64,000 nt of DNA from Oscillatoriales cyanobacterium USR001 (GTDB taxonomy: Bacteria; Cyanobacteriota; Cyanobacteriia; Cyanobacteriales; Microcoleaceae). Below, piece by piece: positions 33,730 to 45,200 of the stretch (positions are counted from its first letter, which is position 1; every line of letters begins with the position of its first letter). The notes below the pieces were generated by a model. That model made no database searches. It had not been told where the DNA came from and saw only the letters and a program-made list of their open reading frames with translations. The stretch covers positions 41,701-105,700 of the forward strand of contig MBRE01000041.1 of the NCBI GenBank assembly GCA_001698425.1, given 5' to 3'. The position numbers were made by a program, and so were the translations under genes.

Positions 33730-36700
33730 ATGAACAAGCAAATTATTTTCGTTGACTCTTCCGTAGAGAATTATCAAAGTCTCCTCGAAGGTATAAATCC
33801 CGCTGATATTTTTATTTTAGATGAAAATATCAATGCGATCGCACAAATTACTCAAGTTTTAGCGGGTAAAAAAGATATTGAATCCATGCACATAGTTTCT
33901 CATGGTAGCAACGGCAGCTTAAAATTGGGCGATGACATACTCAGTGGGAATAACCTAGAAAATTTTAGTAATGAGTTAAAAGAGTGGGGAAATGCTCTCA
34001 CAGAAAACGGTGATATTTTATTATATGGCTGCAATGTAGCAGAGGGACAAACTGGACTTAGTTTTGTTAAACATCTCAGTGAATTAACTTCATCAGATGT
34101 AGCAGCTTCTAATAATTTAACAGGAAATGCAGCCCTTGGTGGAGACTGGAACTTAGAAGTACAAACAGGCGCGATCGAAGCACCAATACCATTTAATGCT
34201 AACGCCCTCAATACTTACAACCATACTCTAGCAGCTACCGCCAACCCTGACAGCAAAGCAATTACAGTCAATTCTCCCAAAATTACTATCGACGTATTGG
34301 CAAACGATACCGGTAGTTCCCGCGTCTCAGTAAAGACTATTACTACTGCCCCTACTAACGGCACGGTTGCTATCAATGACTTGATTTATGCCGGTGGAAC
34401 TTTTACCACCGTAAACGGCACAACTCGTAACAGAATTGCCCGATTAAATGACGATGGCAGTCTGGATACCAATTTCAACCCCACTGGAGGGATAACAGAT
34501 ACCCTAGGTACAGGTGGTTCTGTGAATGCGATCGCCTTAGATAGTAGCGGCCAGCCCTATGTCGGCGGCAGTTTCACCAGAGTTAACAGCGCTACTAACA
34601 ACCGCAGCAATATTGCCAGATTAACTACTAGCGGCGGTTTGGATAGCACTTTCAACCCCACTACGGGGATAACTGGCCTAGTCAATGCGATCGCCCTAGA
34701 TAGTAGCGGCAAAATCTTCATCGGCGGTGGATTCACTTCTGTCAACGGTACAACTCGCAATCTTGTTGCGCTAATGACAAATACCGGTGGGCTAGATGCC
34801 GCCTTTAACTCTAGTGGGGCAATTCTTCCTGCGAGCACTGAGATCAGATCTCTTGCTGTAGACAGCAGTGGCAAACCATTTGTCGGTGGTGGTTTCACGC
34901 AACTCAACGGCACAAATATCAACCGTATTGCCCGCATGAATACTGATGCTACTGTCGATGGCAGTTTCTCCGGCGCAGGGGGTGGTGCAAGTGATTTCGT
35001 CAATGCGATCGCCCTAGACAGCAGTGGTAAACCCTATATTGGCGGCTCTTTTGGTACCGTTAATGGCACCACTCGCAACAACATTGCTCGAATGAATACT
35101 AATGGTAGCCTGGATACCGGCTTCAACCCCAGTACGGGTACAAATGGTAATCTCAGAGCGATCGCAGTTGACAGCAGCGACAAACCCTATATTGTCGGTG
35201 ATTTCACCACCGTTAACGGCACAACTCGCACCCGCATTGCCCGTATGAATACCGACGGTAGCCTAGATACCGCCTTCGCCCCCACTGCGGCGGGTGCAGA
35301 TGCCCGCGTCTGGGCGATCGCTCTTGACAGCAATGGCAAACCCGTTATTGGTGGTCAATTTGCCAACGTCAACGGCACTGCTCGCGCCCGCATTGCGCGA
35401 ATGAATACCGATGGCACTCTGGATACTACTTTTAATCCCGGTACAGGGATGAATGGTGACGTTAAGGCGATCGCGATCGACAAAGGACGCAACATCTACT
35501 ACACCCCCAACACCAACTTCAACGGCGTAGACACCTTTCAATACACCGCCACCGACGGCGTAGTTTCCGCCCCCACCACCGTCACCATCCTCGTCAACGA
35601 CTCCCCCGTACTTAATAATTCCGGCACACCCACCCTCAACGCCCAAAACCAAAACGACAGCGCCAGCACAGGCACATTAATCAGCGCCATCATCAGCAGC
35701 AGCGCCGGAATCACCGATCCAAATGCCAGCGCCTCCCAAGGCATCGCCATCACCGCCTTAGACACCGCTAACGGCACTTGGCAATACACCACAGATGGCA
35801 CAACCTGGAATAACGCCCCAGCCGTCTCTACCACCAACGCCTTACTATTAGCCAGTAACGCCAACACCAAAATCCGATTTGTCCCCACCACAGGCTATAG
35901 CGGCACGATCGCCAACGCCATCACCTTTGCCGCCTGGGATCAAATTACCGGCACTAACGGCGGTGTTGCAGACTACACCAGCGATCGAACCACTAACACC
36001 ACATCCAGCGTTTTCAGTAGTGCTACAGAAACCGCCAACATCACCATCAACCCCCTCCCCACCATCACCAGCGTCAGCGCCACCACCGCAAACGGCACTT
36101 ACACCATCGGGACAAACATTGACATCACCGTTAACTTCTCTCAAACAGTCAACGTCACAGGTACACCAAAGCTTACGTTAGCCGGCGCAACTCCCCTTGC
36201 CAATTACCTTTCAGGCAACGGCACTAATGCCTTAACATTCCGATACACAGTAGCAGCAGGTGATACCAGTCCCGACTTAGACTATGCTTCCACAACAGCC
36301 CTATCTTTAAGCGGCGGCACGATTAAAAATGCAACGAGTGGGGATGCCATCTTAACCCTACCAGCACCCGCCGCCGCCAACTCATTAGGAGCAAACAAAG
36401 CTTTAGTAATCGATACTACAGCACCCACAATTACCAGCATCACCTCAACTTTAACCGATGGCACTTATAGCGTCGGCCAAATCATCCCCATTACAGTCAC
36501 ATTTACGGAAAACGTCAACGTCACCGGCACTCCCCAACTAACTCTAGCCACAGGAGGAGCAGGCACACCCGTCAACTACACCAGTGGAAACGGCACTAAC
36601 ACCCTCACCTTTGAATACACTGTAGCCGCCGGCGACACCAGCACTGACTTAGATTATCTCTCAACAGCAGCCTTAGCACTCAACGGTGGCACAATCAAAG

Positions 36701-39700
36701 ATGCTGCGACTAACAATGCCACGCTAACCTTACCAGCACCCGCCGCCGCCAACTCATTAGGAGCAAACAAAGCTTTAGTAATCGATACTACAGCACCCAC
36801 AATTACCAGCATCACCTCAACTTTAACCGATGGCACTTATAGCGTCGGCCAAGTCATCCCCATTACAGTCACATTTACGGAAAACGTCAACGTCAGCGGC
36901 ACTCCCCAGCTAACTCTAGCCACAGGAGGAGCAGGCACACCCGTTAACTACTCTTCTGGTAGCGGTAGCAATACCCTCACCTTCAACTACACTGTAGCCG
37001 CCGGTGACACCACCACAGACCTGGACTATCTCTCAACAGCGGCCTTGAATCTTAATGGTGGCACAATCAAAGATGCTGCGACTAACAATGCCACGCTAAC
37101 CCTACCAGCACCCGCCGCCGCCAACTCATTAGGAGCCAACAAAGCTTTAGTAATCGATACTACAGCACCCACAATTACCAGCATCACCTCAACTTTAACC
37201 GATGGCACTTATAGCGTCGGCCAAGTCATCCCCATTACAGTCACATTTACGGAAAACGTCAACGTCACCGGCACTCCCCAACTAACTCTAGCCACAGGAG
37301 GAGCAGGCACACCCGTCAACTACACCAGTGGAAACGGCACTAACACCCTCACCTTTGAATACACTGTAGCCGCCGGCAACACCAGCACTGACTTAGATTA
37401 TCTCTCAACAGCAGCCTTAGCACTCAACGGTGGTACAATCAAAGATGCTGCGACTAACAATGCCACGCTAACCTTACCAGCACCCGCCGCCGCCAACTCA
37501 TTAGGAGCAAACAAAGCTTTAGTAATCGATACTACAGCACCCACAATTACCAGCATCACCTCAACTTTAACCGATGGCACTTATAGCGTCGGCCAAATCA
37601 TCCCCATCACAGTCACATTTACGGAAAACGTCAACGTCACCGGCACTCCCCAACTAACTCTAGCCACAGGAGGAGCAGGCACACCCGTCAACTACATCAG
37701 TGGAAACGGCACTAACACCCTCACCTTTGAATACACTGTAGCCGCCGGCGACACCAGCACTGACTTAGATTATCTCTCAACAGCAGCCTTAGCACTCAAC
37801 GGTGGCACAATCAAAGATGCTGCGGCTAACAATGCCACGCTAACCTTACCAGCACCCGCCGCCGCCAACTCATTAGGAGCAAACAAAGCTTTAGTAATCG
37901 ATACTACAGCACCCACAATTACCAGCATCACCTCAACTTTAACCGATGGCACTTATAGCGTCGGCCAAATCATCCCCATCACAGTCACATTTACGGAAAA
38001 CGTCAACGTCACCGGCACTCCCCAACTAACTCTAGCCACAGGAGGAGCAGGCACACCCGTCAACTACACCAGTGGAAACGGCACTAACACCCTCACCTTT
38101 GAATATACTGTAGCCGCCGGTGACACCACCACTGACTTAGATTATCTCTCAACAGCAGCCTTAGCACTCAACGGTGGCACAATCAAAGATGCTGCGACTA
38201 ACAATGCCACGCTAACCTTACCAGCACCCGCCGCCACCAACTCATTAGGAGCAAACAAAGCTTTAGTAATCGATGGAATTATCCCAACTATTACCAGCAT
38301 CACCTCAACTTTAACCGATGGCACTTATAGCGTCGGCCAAGTCATCCCCATTACAGTCACATTTACGGAAAACGTCAACGTCACCGGCACTCCCCAACTA
38401 ACTTTAGCCACAGGAGGAGCAGGCACACCCGTCAACTACACCAGTGGAAACGGCACTAACACCCTCACCTTTAACTACGCTGTAGCCGCCGGTGACACCA
38501 CCACTGACTTAGATTATCTCTCAACAGCAGCCTTAGCACTCAATGGCGGCACAATTAAAGATGCTGCGGCTAACAATGCCATCTTAACCCTACCAGCACC
38601 CGCCGCTGCCAACTCATTAGGAGCAAACAAAGCTTTAGTAATTGATACTACAGCACCCACTGTCACCATCAATCAAGCAGCAGCACAAGCAGATCCAACT
38701 GCGGATTCAACTATTAACTTTACCGTTACTTTTAGCAAAGCAGTAACAGGTTTTGATGCTTCTGATATTGATTTGAGTGCAAGTACAGCTACTGGAACAT
38801 TAACACCAACAATAACAGGAAGCAGCCCCGTTTATAACGTCCAAGTTAATGGCATGACAGGTAGCGGGAATGTTATTGCTAGTATCAAAGCTAATAGCGT
38901 TACTGACGCATTAGGTCTTAGTAATACTGCCAGTACAAGTACGGATAATACTGTTGTTTATAACAACTCTTTTCCTACTGTTACATCTATCAACCGTCTT
39001 GCTACATCTCCCACTGCTGCGGCTACTGCTACCTACGAAATAAAATTTTCTGAAGATGTTACTGGCGTTGATACTGGTGATTTTACTTTAGTGTTAACTG
39101 GTATAGTTGACGCATCTATTGGTAGCTTAAATGCTGTTGATGCAAAGACTTACCAACTACAAGTTAACACAGGTACTGGTAATGGTTCGATTGGTTTGAG
39201 TTTGACGGATGATGACAGTATTAAGAATACTTTGGGAGTAGCATTAGGGGGAACTGGTACTAGCAATGGTGACTTTAGTGGACAAGTTTACGACGTTGAT
39301 AAAACTTTGCCAACTGGTAGTTTAAATGCTGTTAATGATGTGACTACCGCAGGAGGAACGAGTCAAAGTTTGAGTGTTATTTTTAACGATGATGATGCTG
39401 TTGATGTTTCAAGTTTGGACGGTTCTGATATTTCGATTAATTGGTCTGGCGGTGATATTGCTGCACAATTTGTCAGTGTGGATACTAATAGTAATGGTAA
39501 GCCTCGGACAGCTACTTATTCGTTTATTCCTCCTGGTGGAAGCTGGGATGATACTGATAATGGAACTTATACTGTTAAGCTCCAAGGAAGTCAGGTTAAA
39601 GATGGTGTTGGCAATTTTAATGCTGCTACTAATTTAGGGACTTTTAATGTTAATATTCCAGTCCCAACACCAACTCCATCAGTAACTCCTACGCCAACTG

Positions 39701-41037
39701 TCACACCGACTCCATCAGTAACGCCGACTCCAACTGTTACACCAACTCCATCAGTAACGCCGACTCCAACTGTTACACCAACTCCATCAGTTACACCAAC
39801 TCCATCAGTAACGCCTACGCCATCAGTAACGCCTGCGCCAACTGTCACACCAACTCCATCGGTGACACCTACGCCATCGGTAACGCCGACTCCAGAGGTG
39901 ACACCGGCTCCATCGATAACGCCTGCGCCAGAGGTAACGCCTACGCCAGATATAACACCAACTCCATCAGTAACGCCTACGCCAACTGTTACACCAACTC
40001 CATCAGTAACGCCTACGCCATCAGTAACGCCTGCGCCAACTGTCACACCAACTCCATCGGTGACACCTACGCCATCGGTAACACCAACTCCATCGGTAAC
40101 GCCAACTCCCACGCCAATAACTAATAACATCCCAGACGATAGCTGCATTTGTTCTCAAATTAACTATCCTGAATTAAACCAACCCAATTTAGTTAAAAAT
40201 ACCGTACTTGGTGGAACTGGAGTTCAAATAGGGACTAATCAAAATGACCAATTTCTTGGCAGCAATACTGGCAATGTATTCGATGCTAAATCTGGGGATG
40301 ATAACCTATATGGTGGTGACGGAAATAACATTTTTAATGGCAACAAAGGCTACGATTTCATTGTCGGAGGCAATGGTGATGATATCCTCTATGGAGATGA
40401 AGATAACGATATCATCTTGGGTAAATTTGGCAATGATTTAATTTTCGGAGGTAAAGGTTTAGATTCTCTGAATGGTGGTGAAGGTAATGACAACATTTTC
40501 GGTAATAGAAATAATGATTTCATTGATGGAGGTAAAGATAATGATGTTTTATTTGGAGGCAAAGGTAATGACATAATACTGGGTGGTCAAGGTAATGACA
40601 AAATATTTGGGCATCTGGATTCAGATACTATCTGTGGGGGTGCAGGTGATGATTTCCTCAGTGGTAATGAACAAGATGATATGCTTGGAGGATGTGAAGG
40701 TAATGATACCATTTACGGTGGTGAAAATAACGATACGATCGCGGGTGGAAAAGGTGAAGATATCCTTTCTGGAGACTTAGGAAATGATAGTTTGACAGGG
40801 GGCAGCGGTAATGATATCTTTGTCTTAAAATCTGGTCAGGGATTTGATATTATCAGTGATTTTACTGTGGGTGAAGACTTGATTGGATTAAGCGGAGGTT
40901 TGAGCTTTAGTCAGTTAGAAATCTCTGAAATTTATCAGGGGACTATCATCAAAAATTTCTTGACAGGAGAGCCGTTAGCTGTGATAACTGGGGTGAGTGC
41001 GTCGGCGATCGCATCAGATAGTTTTCTGCTGATTTAA
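33730..41037 (+). CDS. giant RTX exoprotein: DUF4347, delta-60 repeats, Ig-like repeats, PT linker
   Basis: A 2435-residue protein. Residues 1-165 are a DUF4347 domain ([40 protein letters not shown]). An Ig/cadherin-like domain starts near 175. At about 215-588 it is interrupted by delta-60 repeats ([19 protein letters not shown] and relatives), which may form a propeller. Its remaining strands continue at [22 protein letters not shown]. Ig-like domains follow, including a run of 124-residue modules (about 780-1640) nearly identical to each other. Next come a TPTPSVTP-type linker (about 1978-2135) and RTX calcium repeats to about 2380 with a C-terminal tail for type I secretion. It is probably a surface or released adhesin. 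Start ATG at 33730. Confidence 0.9.
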   Translation: MNKQIIFVDSSVENYQSLLEGINPADIFILDENINAIAQITQVLAGKKDIESMHIVSHGSNGSLKLGDDILSGNNLENFSNELKEWGNALTENGDILLYGCNVAEGQTGLSFVKHLSELTSSDVAASNNLTGNAALGGDWNLEVQTGAIEAPIPFNANALNTYNHTLAATANPDSKAITVNSPKITIDVLANDTGSSRVSVKTITTAPTNGTVAINDLIYAGGTFTTVNGTTRNRIARLNDDGSLDTNFNPTGGITDTLGTGGSVNAIALDSSGQPYVGGSFTRVNSATNNRSNIARLTTSGGLDSTFNPTTGITGLVNAIALDSSGKIFIGGGFTSVNGTTRNLVALMTNTGGLDAAFNSSGAILPASTEIRSLAVDSSGKPFVGGGFTQLNGTNINRIARMNTDATVDGSFSGAGGGASDFVNAIALDSSGKPYIGGSFGTVNGTTRNNIARMNTNGSLDTGFNPSTGTNGNLRAIAVDSSDKPYIVGDFTTVNGTTRTRIARMNTDGSLDTAFAPTAAGADARVWAIALDSNGKPVIGGQFANVNGTARARIARMNTDGTLDTTFNPGTGMNGDVKAIAIDKGRNIYYTPNTNFNGVDTFQYTATDGVVSAPTTVTILVNDSPVLNNSGTPTLNAQNQNDSASTGTLISAIISSSAGITDPNASASQGIAITALDTANGTWQYTTDGTTWNNAPAVSTTNALLLASNANTKIRFVPTTGYSGTIANAITFAAWDQITGTNGGVADYTSDRTTNTTSSVFSSATETANITINPLPTITSVSATTANGTYTIGTNIDITVNFSQTVNVTGTPKLTLAGATPLANYLSGNGTNALTFRYTVAAGDTSPDLDYASTTALSLSGGTIKNATSGDAILTLPAPAAANSLGANKALVIDTTAPTITSITSTLTDGTYSVGQIIPITVTFTENVNVTGTPQLTLATGGAGTPVNYTSGNGTNTLTFEYTVAAGDTSTDLDYLSTAALALNGGTIKDAATNNATLTLPAPAAANSLGANKALVIDTTAPTITSITSTLTDGTYSVGQVIPITVTFTENVNVSGTPQLTLATGGAGTPVNYSSGSGSNTLTFNYTVAAGDTTTDLDYLSTAALNLNGGTIKDAATNNATLTLPAPAAANSLGANKALVIDTTAPTITSITSTLTDGTYSVGQVIPITVTFTENVNVTGTPQLTLATGGAGTPVNYTSGNGTNTLTFEYTVAAGNTSTDLDYLSTAALALNGGTIKDAATNNATLTLPAPAAANSLGANKALVIDTTAPTITSITSTLTDGTYSVGQIIPITVTFTENVNVTGTPQLTLATGGAGTPVNYISGNGTNTLTFEYTVAAGDTSTDLDYLSTAALALNGGTIKDAAANNATLTLPAPAAANSLGANKALVIDTTAPTITSITSTLTDGTYSVGQIIPITVTFTENVNVTGTPQLTLATGGAGTPVNYTSGNGTNTLTFEYTVAAGDTTTDLDYLSTAALALNGGTIKDAATNNATLTLPAPAATNSLGANKALVIDGIIPTITSITSTLTDGTYSVGQVIPITVTFTENVNVTGTPQLTLATGGAGTPVNYTSGNGTNTLTFNYAVAAGDTTTDLDYLSTAALALNGGTIKDAAANNAILTLPAPAAANSLGANKALVIDTTAPTVTINQAAAQADPTADSTINFTVTFSKAVTGFDASDIDLSASTATGTLTPTITGSSPVYNVQVNGMTGSGNVIASIKANSVTDALGLSNTASTSTDNTVVYNNSFPTVTSINRLATSPTAAATATYEIKFSEDVTGVDTGDFTLVLTGIVDASIGSLNAVDAKTYQLQVNTGTGNGSIGLSLTDDDSIKNTLGVALGGTGTSNGDFSGQVYDVDKTLPTGSLNAVNDVTTAGGTSQSLSVIFNDDDAVDVSSLDGSDISINWSGGDIAAQFVSVDTNSNGKPRTATYSFIPPGGSWDDTDNGTYTVKLQGSQVKDGVGNFNAATNLGTFNVNIPVPTPTPSVTPTPTVTPTPSVTPTPTVTPTPSVTPTPTVTPTPSVTPTPSVTPTPSVTPAPTVTPTPSVTPTPSVTPTPEVTPAPSITPAPEVTPTPDITPTPSVTPTPTVTPTPSVTPTPSVTPAPTVTPTPSVTPTPSVTPTPSVTPTPTPITNNIPDDSCICSQINYPELNQPNLVKNTVLGGTGVQIGTNQNDQFLGSNTGNVFDAKSGDDNLYGGDGNNIFNGNKGYDFIVGGNGDDILYGDEDNDIILGKFGNDLIFGGKGLDSLNGGEGNDNIFGNRNNDFIDGGKDNDVLFGGKGNDIILGGQGNDKIFGHLDSDTICGGAGDDFLSGNEQDDMLGGCEGNDTIYGGENNDTIAGGKGEDILSGDLGNDSLTGGSGNDIFVLKSGQGFDIISDFTVGEDLIGLSGGLSFSQLEISEIYQGTIIKNFLTGEPLAVITGVSASAIASDSFLLI
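36410..38650 (+). repeat. tandem 372-bp repeats within the giant gene
   Basis: Six copies of a 372-bp unit, each encoding one 124-residue Ig-like module that starts at [20 protein letters not shown], are nearly identical in DNA. A more diverged copy lies before them. Phase is exact: the same motif recurs at 372-bp steps (about 36450, 36822, 37194, 37566, 37938, 38310). The high identity points to recent duplication or ongoing gene conversion, and the region is prone to assembly collapse. Confidence 0.9.
39660..40115 (+). repeat. low-complexity repeat encoding the TPTPSVTP linker
   Basis: About 450 bp of short repeats built on CCAACTCCATCAGTAACGCC and variants encode a Thr/Pro/Ser/Val linker (with AP, EV and DI variants) between the folded modules and the RTX domain. 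The antisense reading frame is also open here, but only because of the repeat. Confidence 0.9.
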
Positions 41038-41125
41038 TAGAGAAATAAAATCAATCCCGGTTAATCTCATATCAAATCCGGTAGCATCGAACTCACGTTA
41101 AAAACTTTCTGGATCGCAAACAATT

Positions 41126-41172
41126 AAAAATGCCACATTAAAAACCTATTTCGTTTTCAATGTGGCATTTTT
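41126..41172. terminator. bidirectional terminator between the giant gene and hmpF
   Basis: AAAAATGCCACATT at 41126-41139 pairs exactly with AATGTGGCATTTTT at 41159-41172. Each side supplies a T-run to the opposite transcript. It lies in the 154-bp gap between the two convergent stops. Confidence 0.8.
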
Positions 41173-41191
41173 AATCCGGCATTTTTAATTT

Positions 41192-42982
41192 TTAATTCGT
41201 CAAACTCGCCAACATTTCCCGTAACTGAGCGATCGCCTGAGCTTGACGATCGCCTGCTTCCTGCACCTGATTGAGCACCCCCGTAGTCCCCTCCAACTTC
41301 TGCCGCAACCCATTCAGACTATCCTGAACCGGCTGCAACATTTCTTGATAAAGATTCACCCGTCCCCACAACTCAGCCACAGTCGCCCGTGACGCAAGCC
41401 AATTTTGTTCTAACTGCTTAATTTCATAGCGCTTCGCTTCCTGCTCCCCACTTTGGCGGTGAATCGTCCCCTCCATAGCCGCGATCGCCTCCCGTAACTG
41501 CTGCACCTGATTTTCCAAACGTTCCAACTCCTCACCCTGCTGATGGCGCACCCCCTCCAACTGACTCAAAACCGGTCCCAAATCAATTTTTTCATTATTC
41601 TTACCACCATCTGCCTTACCCAGTCTGCGCTCCAGCACCGCAGAATGTTGATTTAACACCTCCTCCCTTTCCCGCAGACTCCGGCGCTGACCCACCAAAG
41701 TCTCATTCAACATATTGTAATTTTCCTGCTCATCTGCTAACTCTCCTTCCAAACTCAGGCGATCGTACTCACTAGCCGCCCGAATCTTCGCCTCCAACTC
41801 TTCGATCGCTTGGCGCTGAAAACCCAACTCCTCCTCCTGATCGTTAACAAAACGAAACACCTTCTCCAAATCCTGCTTCAGATTTTGCACCACCCCTTGC
41901 AACTCCTCAATCGGCATCTTTTCCAGCGCTTGTACATCCACCTTCTCACTAACATTCACCCGATCGGAAGACTCAGCCAAACGGTACAACTGCTGATAAA
42001 CATCCTCTTGCGTCCGTATTTGGGAACCCAAAGCCTGCACCTGTTCCTGCTTCACACTCAAAGCAGATTGCTGTCCCTTCAACTCAGCCCGCGCCTGAGC
42101 CAAAGACTCTTGAGCTTGTTGCCATTCTTGCCAACGATTTTGGACATTCTGACTATTTCTATCCACCTCATCCTGTTGATGTTGAGCAGCACCCCGTTTT
42201 TGCTCCAACTGTTGCCAGTGCTGATCCAGAATCGCCTGAGTCGCCGCCACCATCGCCAAAGACTGATTTAACTCTCCCCTAATCCCATCCGTAGAAGCCC
42301 GCGCGCTCGATAACCGTTCCAATAAATCCCGAATATTCTGAGCCTGCTGATGATCCAACACAGCCGCCTGCTGCATCACAGCCTGCTGCTGCTCCATGCG
42401 CTGCATTTCACCCCGTAACTGTTCCCAAGCCGCCTCCATTTCCAGACGACTGCTATCCACCTCAGCCCGCAGACGATTAGCCTCATCCCGCGAACTCTCA
42501 ATTTCCGAGCGTTGCGCCTCCAGGCGCTCCAACTCATCCTCCATTTGCGCCAACTGCTCTTCCCGGGCTTGCATTTCCATTTCCCGGCGATTAAGCTCCT
42601 GGCTAGAGAAAGTTAGAGAAGCCTTCCACTGCTCTATTTCCTCCTCCTTATCCTTAAACTTATCCTGTAACCGTGAGAAATTTTGCAAAATACTCACTAA
42701 TTGGCGGGCGGCCTCCTGAATTTGCTGCACCTGCTTGCTGTTGCTCAGTTCAACCAGCACCAGAGTCCCAGCATTAAAACTATTAGCTTCTTCCGCCGGG
42801 ATCAACTCCTCGCCGGGGACAGCACTCCAATTATGCTCACTCCGTCGGCAAGCCAGCAGTTTGAGTTCAGCCTTAGCGCCACCGAGACCAAAGCCGCTTT
42901 TCTGTTTTTGTACTTCCGCTAGATACAGCACGCTGAATCGTCCTCTTGAGGTGTCGTTTGCCCAATTCGTGAAAGTTTTCAC
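41192..42982 (-). CDS. hmpF: pilus motility protein HmpF
   Basis: A 596-residue coiled-coil protein. The N-terminal 110 residues form the conserved globular part (FTNWANDTSRGRFSVLYLAEVQKQKSGFGLGGAKAELKLL is its hallmark). The remainder, about 120-590, is heptad-rich coiled coil (EELERLENQVQQL and many similar). HmpF is required for type IV pilus motility in filamentous cyanobacteria and forms polar filaments. It is encoded divergently from the chemosensory operon, 244 bp away, which fits a joint role. Start ATG at 42982. Confidence 0.85.
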   Translation of the reverse strand: MKTFTNWANDTSRGRFSVLYLAEVQKQKSGFGLGGAKAELKLLACRRSEHNWSAVPGEELIPAEEANSFNAGTLVLVELSNSKQVQQIQEAARQLVSILQNFSRLQDKFKDKEEEIEQWKASLTFSSQELNRREMEMQAREEQLAQMEDELERLEAQRSEIESSRDEANRLRAEVDSSRLEMEAAWEQLRGEMQRMEQQQAVMQQAAVLDHQQAQNIRDLLERLSSARASTDGIRGELNQSLAMVAATQAILDQHWQQLEQKRGAAQHQQDEVDRNSQNVQNRWQEWQQAQESLAQARAELKGQQSALSVKQEQVQALGSQIRTQEDVYQQLYRLAESSDRVNVSEKVDVQALEKMPIEELQGVVQNLKQDLEKVFRFVNDQEEELGFQRQAIEELEAKIRAASEYDRLSLEGELADEQENYNMLNETLVGQRRSLREREEVLNQHSAVLERRLGKADGGKNNEKIDLGPVLSQLEGVRHQQGEELERLENQVQQLREAIAAMEGTIHRQSGEQEAKRYEIKQLEQNWLASRATVAELWGRVNLYQEMLQPVQDSLNGLRQKLEGTTGVLNQVQEAGDRQAQAIAQLREMLASLTN

Positions 42983-43226
42983 TTATTTTATCAGTCAAAG
43001 CAGATCGCAGATCACAGCGATCGAAGACTGCCCTACCAAACCAGAATGCAACCAATAATTTCCATGATAGTTCCAGATTAGGCTAATCTAACTATACGCA
43101 TATACGCATAGCTCTATATGGAATTGTTTATGGAGCATTATATACGGCAAGATCGAGTCATGGGACAGCCAGCGATCGCCAAATTAGCTCAGATGCCAAA
43201 GGTTTTAAGGAGAAAACATTAGCTCC

Positions 43227-44471
43227 ATGCAGGGAAACTTGAATGAAATAGATATCCGTAGCATTTTGCAACTGATTGAGTTGGGTCAACGAACAGGAGA
43301 ATTGTTTGTTGAAACCTACAACTCAGCCAGCAACGGCATCAACCAGCTAACCGTCCATCGTTCGCCGGCTGAACAATCTTGGTTTGTCTTCTGTTTAAAC
43401 GGTCAAATAATCTATGCTACCCAAAGTGCCGGCAGTTTGTTAAGGTTACGAGACTATCTGCGACGTTATAAAGTCGATGGCGAACTCGATCATGTAGAAG
43501 CCCCCTCGATCGCCTCCACTAATGCTCCTGAGTACGGCTATCTCTGGGCACTGCTGGAAAACCATATCCTCACCCCCGCTCAAGGTCGTAGTATCATCCA
43601 CAGCATGATCCACGAAACCTTGTTTGACTTGCTCAGTCTGCATCAGGGAGGTTTTACCTTTGAGATGGGTTCAGCTTTAGCACCACAGTTAACCAGTTTA
43701 GATATTAGCTCTCTATTGACTAAGATTATCAAACAAGTTCAGGAATGGAAACAGTTTCATCCTCATATTCAGTCCCCAAACCAATGTCCAGTAATTTCTG
43801 ACTCGGCTCAATTGCGTTCAGCTTTGCGGCCAAATGTCTTTAATACTCTCAACCATTGGGCTGATGGTCAAACTTCAATTCGCCAAATGGCGCGATACCT
43901 CAACCGAGATGTTTTAACTGTCGCTAAAGCAATTTATCCCTTCGTCCAGCAGGGCTTGGTTCAACTATTTTACCAACCTTCTCCCACTTCCAGCCAGGGG
44001 CATACCTGGTCATCCAGAGAAACCAAAATTCCCAGAGTTGTCTGTATTGACGATGACAATGTGATTCGCAAAACCGTCGAGGCAATTTTAGATGCACACG
44101 GTTACGAAGCAACGGGTATTAGCAATCCCCTGAAAGCTTTGAGCCTAGTTTTTCAACTCAAACCCGACCTGATTTTATGCGATATTGCGATGCCAGACTT
44201 GGATGGTTACGAAATCTGTGCTATGCTGCGTAATTCCACTGCTTTTCGCCAGACTCCGATTGTCATGTTAACTGGTATTGATGGATTTATTGACCGTGTT
44301 AAGGCTAGAATGGTGGGGGCCACAGACTACTTTACCAAGCCTTTTGGAGAAAGCGAGTTATTAATGCTCGTAGAAAGTTATGTCGGGCCTGGTTGTCCAG
44401 GAGCATCGCAATCGGCAAGATTATTATCTGATGAACTAGAAAACCACCAAGAAGAAAATCAGCGGTTTTAG
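43227..44471 (+). CDS. hmpA: PatA-like response regulator of the pilus chemosensory operon
   Basis: A 414-residue protein with an N-terminal DUF4388/PATAN domain (MQGNLNEIDIRSILQLIELGQRTGELFV), a helical middle part and a C-terminal receiver domain (about 272-390). The receiver has the acidic pair in VVCIDDDNV, the phospho-acceptor in LILCDIAMPDLDG, and the lysine in YFTKPF. It matches HmpA/PixG/TaxP1-type regulators that control type IV pili. It is the first gene of a same-strand run with cheW, MCP and cheA. In this run the separate CheY-only gene usual at the second place is missing. Start ATG at 43227. Confidence 0.85.
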   Translation: MQGNLNEIDIRSILQLIELGQRTGELFVETYNSASNGINQLTVHRSPAEQSWFVFCLNGQIIYATQSAGSLLRLRDYLRRYKVDGELDHVEAPSIASTNAPEYGYLWALLENHILTPAQGRSIIHSMIHETLFDLLSLHQGGFTFEMGSALAPQLTSLDISSLLTKIIKQVQEWKQFHPHIQSPNQCPVISDSAQLRSALRPNVFNTLNHWADGQTSIRQMARYLNRDVLTVAKAIYPFVQQGLVQLFYQPSPTSSQGHTWSSRETKIPRVVCIDDDNVIRKTVEAILDAHGYEATGISNPLKALSLVFQLKPDLILCDIAMPDLDGYEICAMLRNSTAFRQTPIVMLTGIDGFIDRVKARMVGATDYFTKPFGESELLMLVESYVGPGCPGASQSARLLSDELENHQEENQRF

Positions 44472-44626
44472 AAGCAGTGATAGGCGATCGCCGTGAAAGA
44501 GTGTCCCTCGGACAAATATAATATATCTACGTATTCTTCACTCGGCTCAAACAAAAAAATATCCGTCGCGGTTGGTAGATAAGCAGCTATCCCCAATGGA
44601 CTAATTCCTATTTAGGTATCAGCATT

Positions 44627-45160
44627 ATGGTAGGCAACCCAGACTTTATATTACCTGGCTTTAGTTCCGATCAAGCTCCTGAATTTCAAGAGCTAGAAAG
44701 CCCCGAAGGTGAATTACATCTCCGGTTTTTCGTGCCTTCGGGAACCGAATTTGCTTTACCAGCAATGGGCATTCGCGAGGTGCTTTCCCCGGCTCCAGAT
44801 CGGATGACACCGATTCCCAATGTTTCGCCCTTACTTTTAGGTACTCTAAATATGAGGGGTCGAGTGATTTGGGTGGCGGATTTAGGTCAATTTTTGGGCG
44901 ACCAAGTACCTTTAAATACAGATAGACAAGAGATTCCAATTATTGCAGTTGAAGATCAAGACACTATATTAGGGTTAGCGGTAGATCGCATTGTCGGTAT
45001 GCACTGGCTTGATGTGGAACAACTGCATACCCAACCCGCCGCTCCTGACGGCATGATGCCATTTCTCCGAGGAGAATGGCTATTGGGTGATGGGGGAGAT
45101 CAGGCTCTTAGGCTCCTCGACCAAGTGAAAATTTTGCGATCGGCGCGATGGGCAGCATGA
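44627..45160 (+). CDS. hmpC: CheW-like adaptor
   Basis: A 177-residue CheW domain protein (EGELHLRFFVPSGTEFALPAMGIREVL, IPNVSPLLLGTLNMRGRVIWVADLGQFL, IIAVEDQDTILGLAVDRIVGM). It links the methyl-accepting protein to the CheA kinase of the same operon. It lies 155 bp after the PatA-like gene and 40 bp before the MCP gene. Confidence 0.9.
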   Translation: MVGNPDFILPGFSSDQAPEFQELESPEGELHLRFFVPSGTEFALPAMGIREVLSPAPDRMTPIPNVSPLLLGTLNMRGRVIWVADLGQFLGDQVPLNTDRQEIPIIAVEDQDTILGLAVDRIVGMHWLDVEQLHTQPAAPDGMMPFLRGEWLLGDGGDQALRLLDQVKILRSARWAA

Positions 45161-45200
45161 AATCTGAATTTAAAATTTTAATGGGCAATGGGAGCGGCAA

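Noticed and set aside
36282-38324. Six identical-length 60-codon minus-strand frames spaced 372 bp
   Set aside because: They repeat because the sense Ig-like modules repeat; they are antisense shadows.
39591-40148. 185-codon minus-strand frame opposite the TPTPSVTP linker
   Set aside because: It is a by-product of the short repeat in the sense gene: its translation is a [11 protein letters not shown] repeat with no start context.
41810-42271. 153-codon plus-strand frame inside hmpF
   Set aside because: A leucine-rich antisense translation of a coiled-coil gene; no start site and no family.
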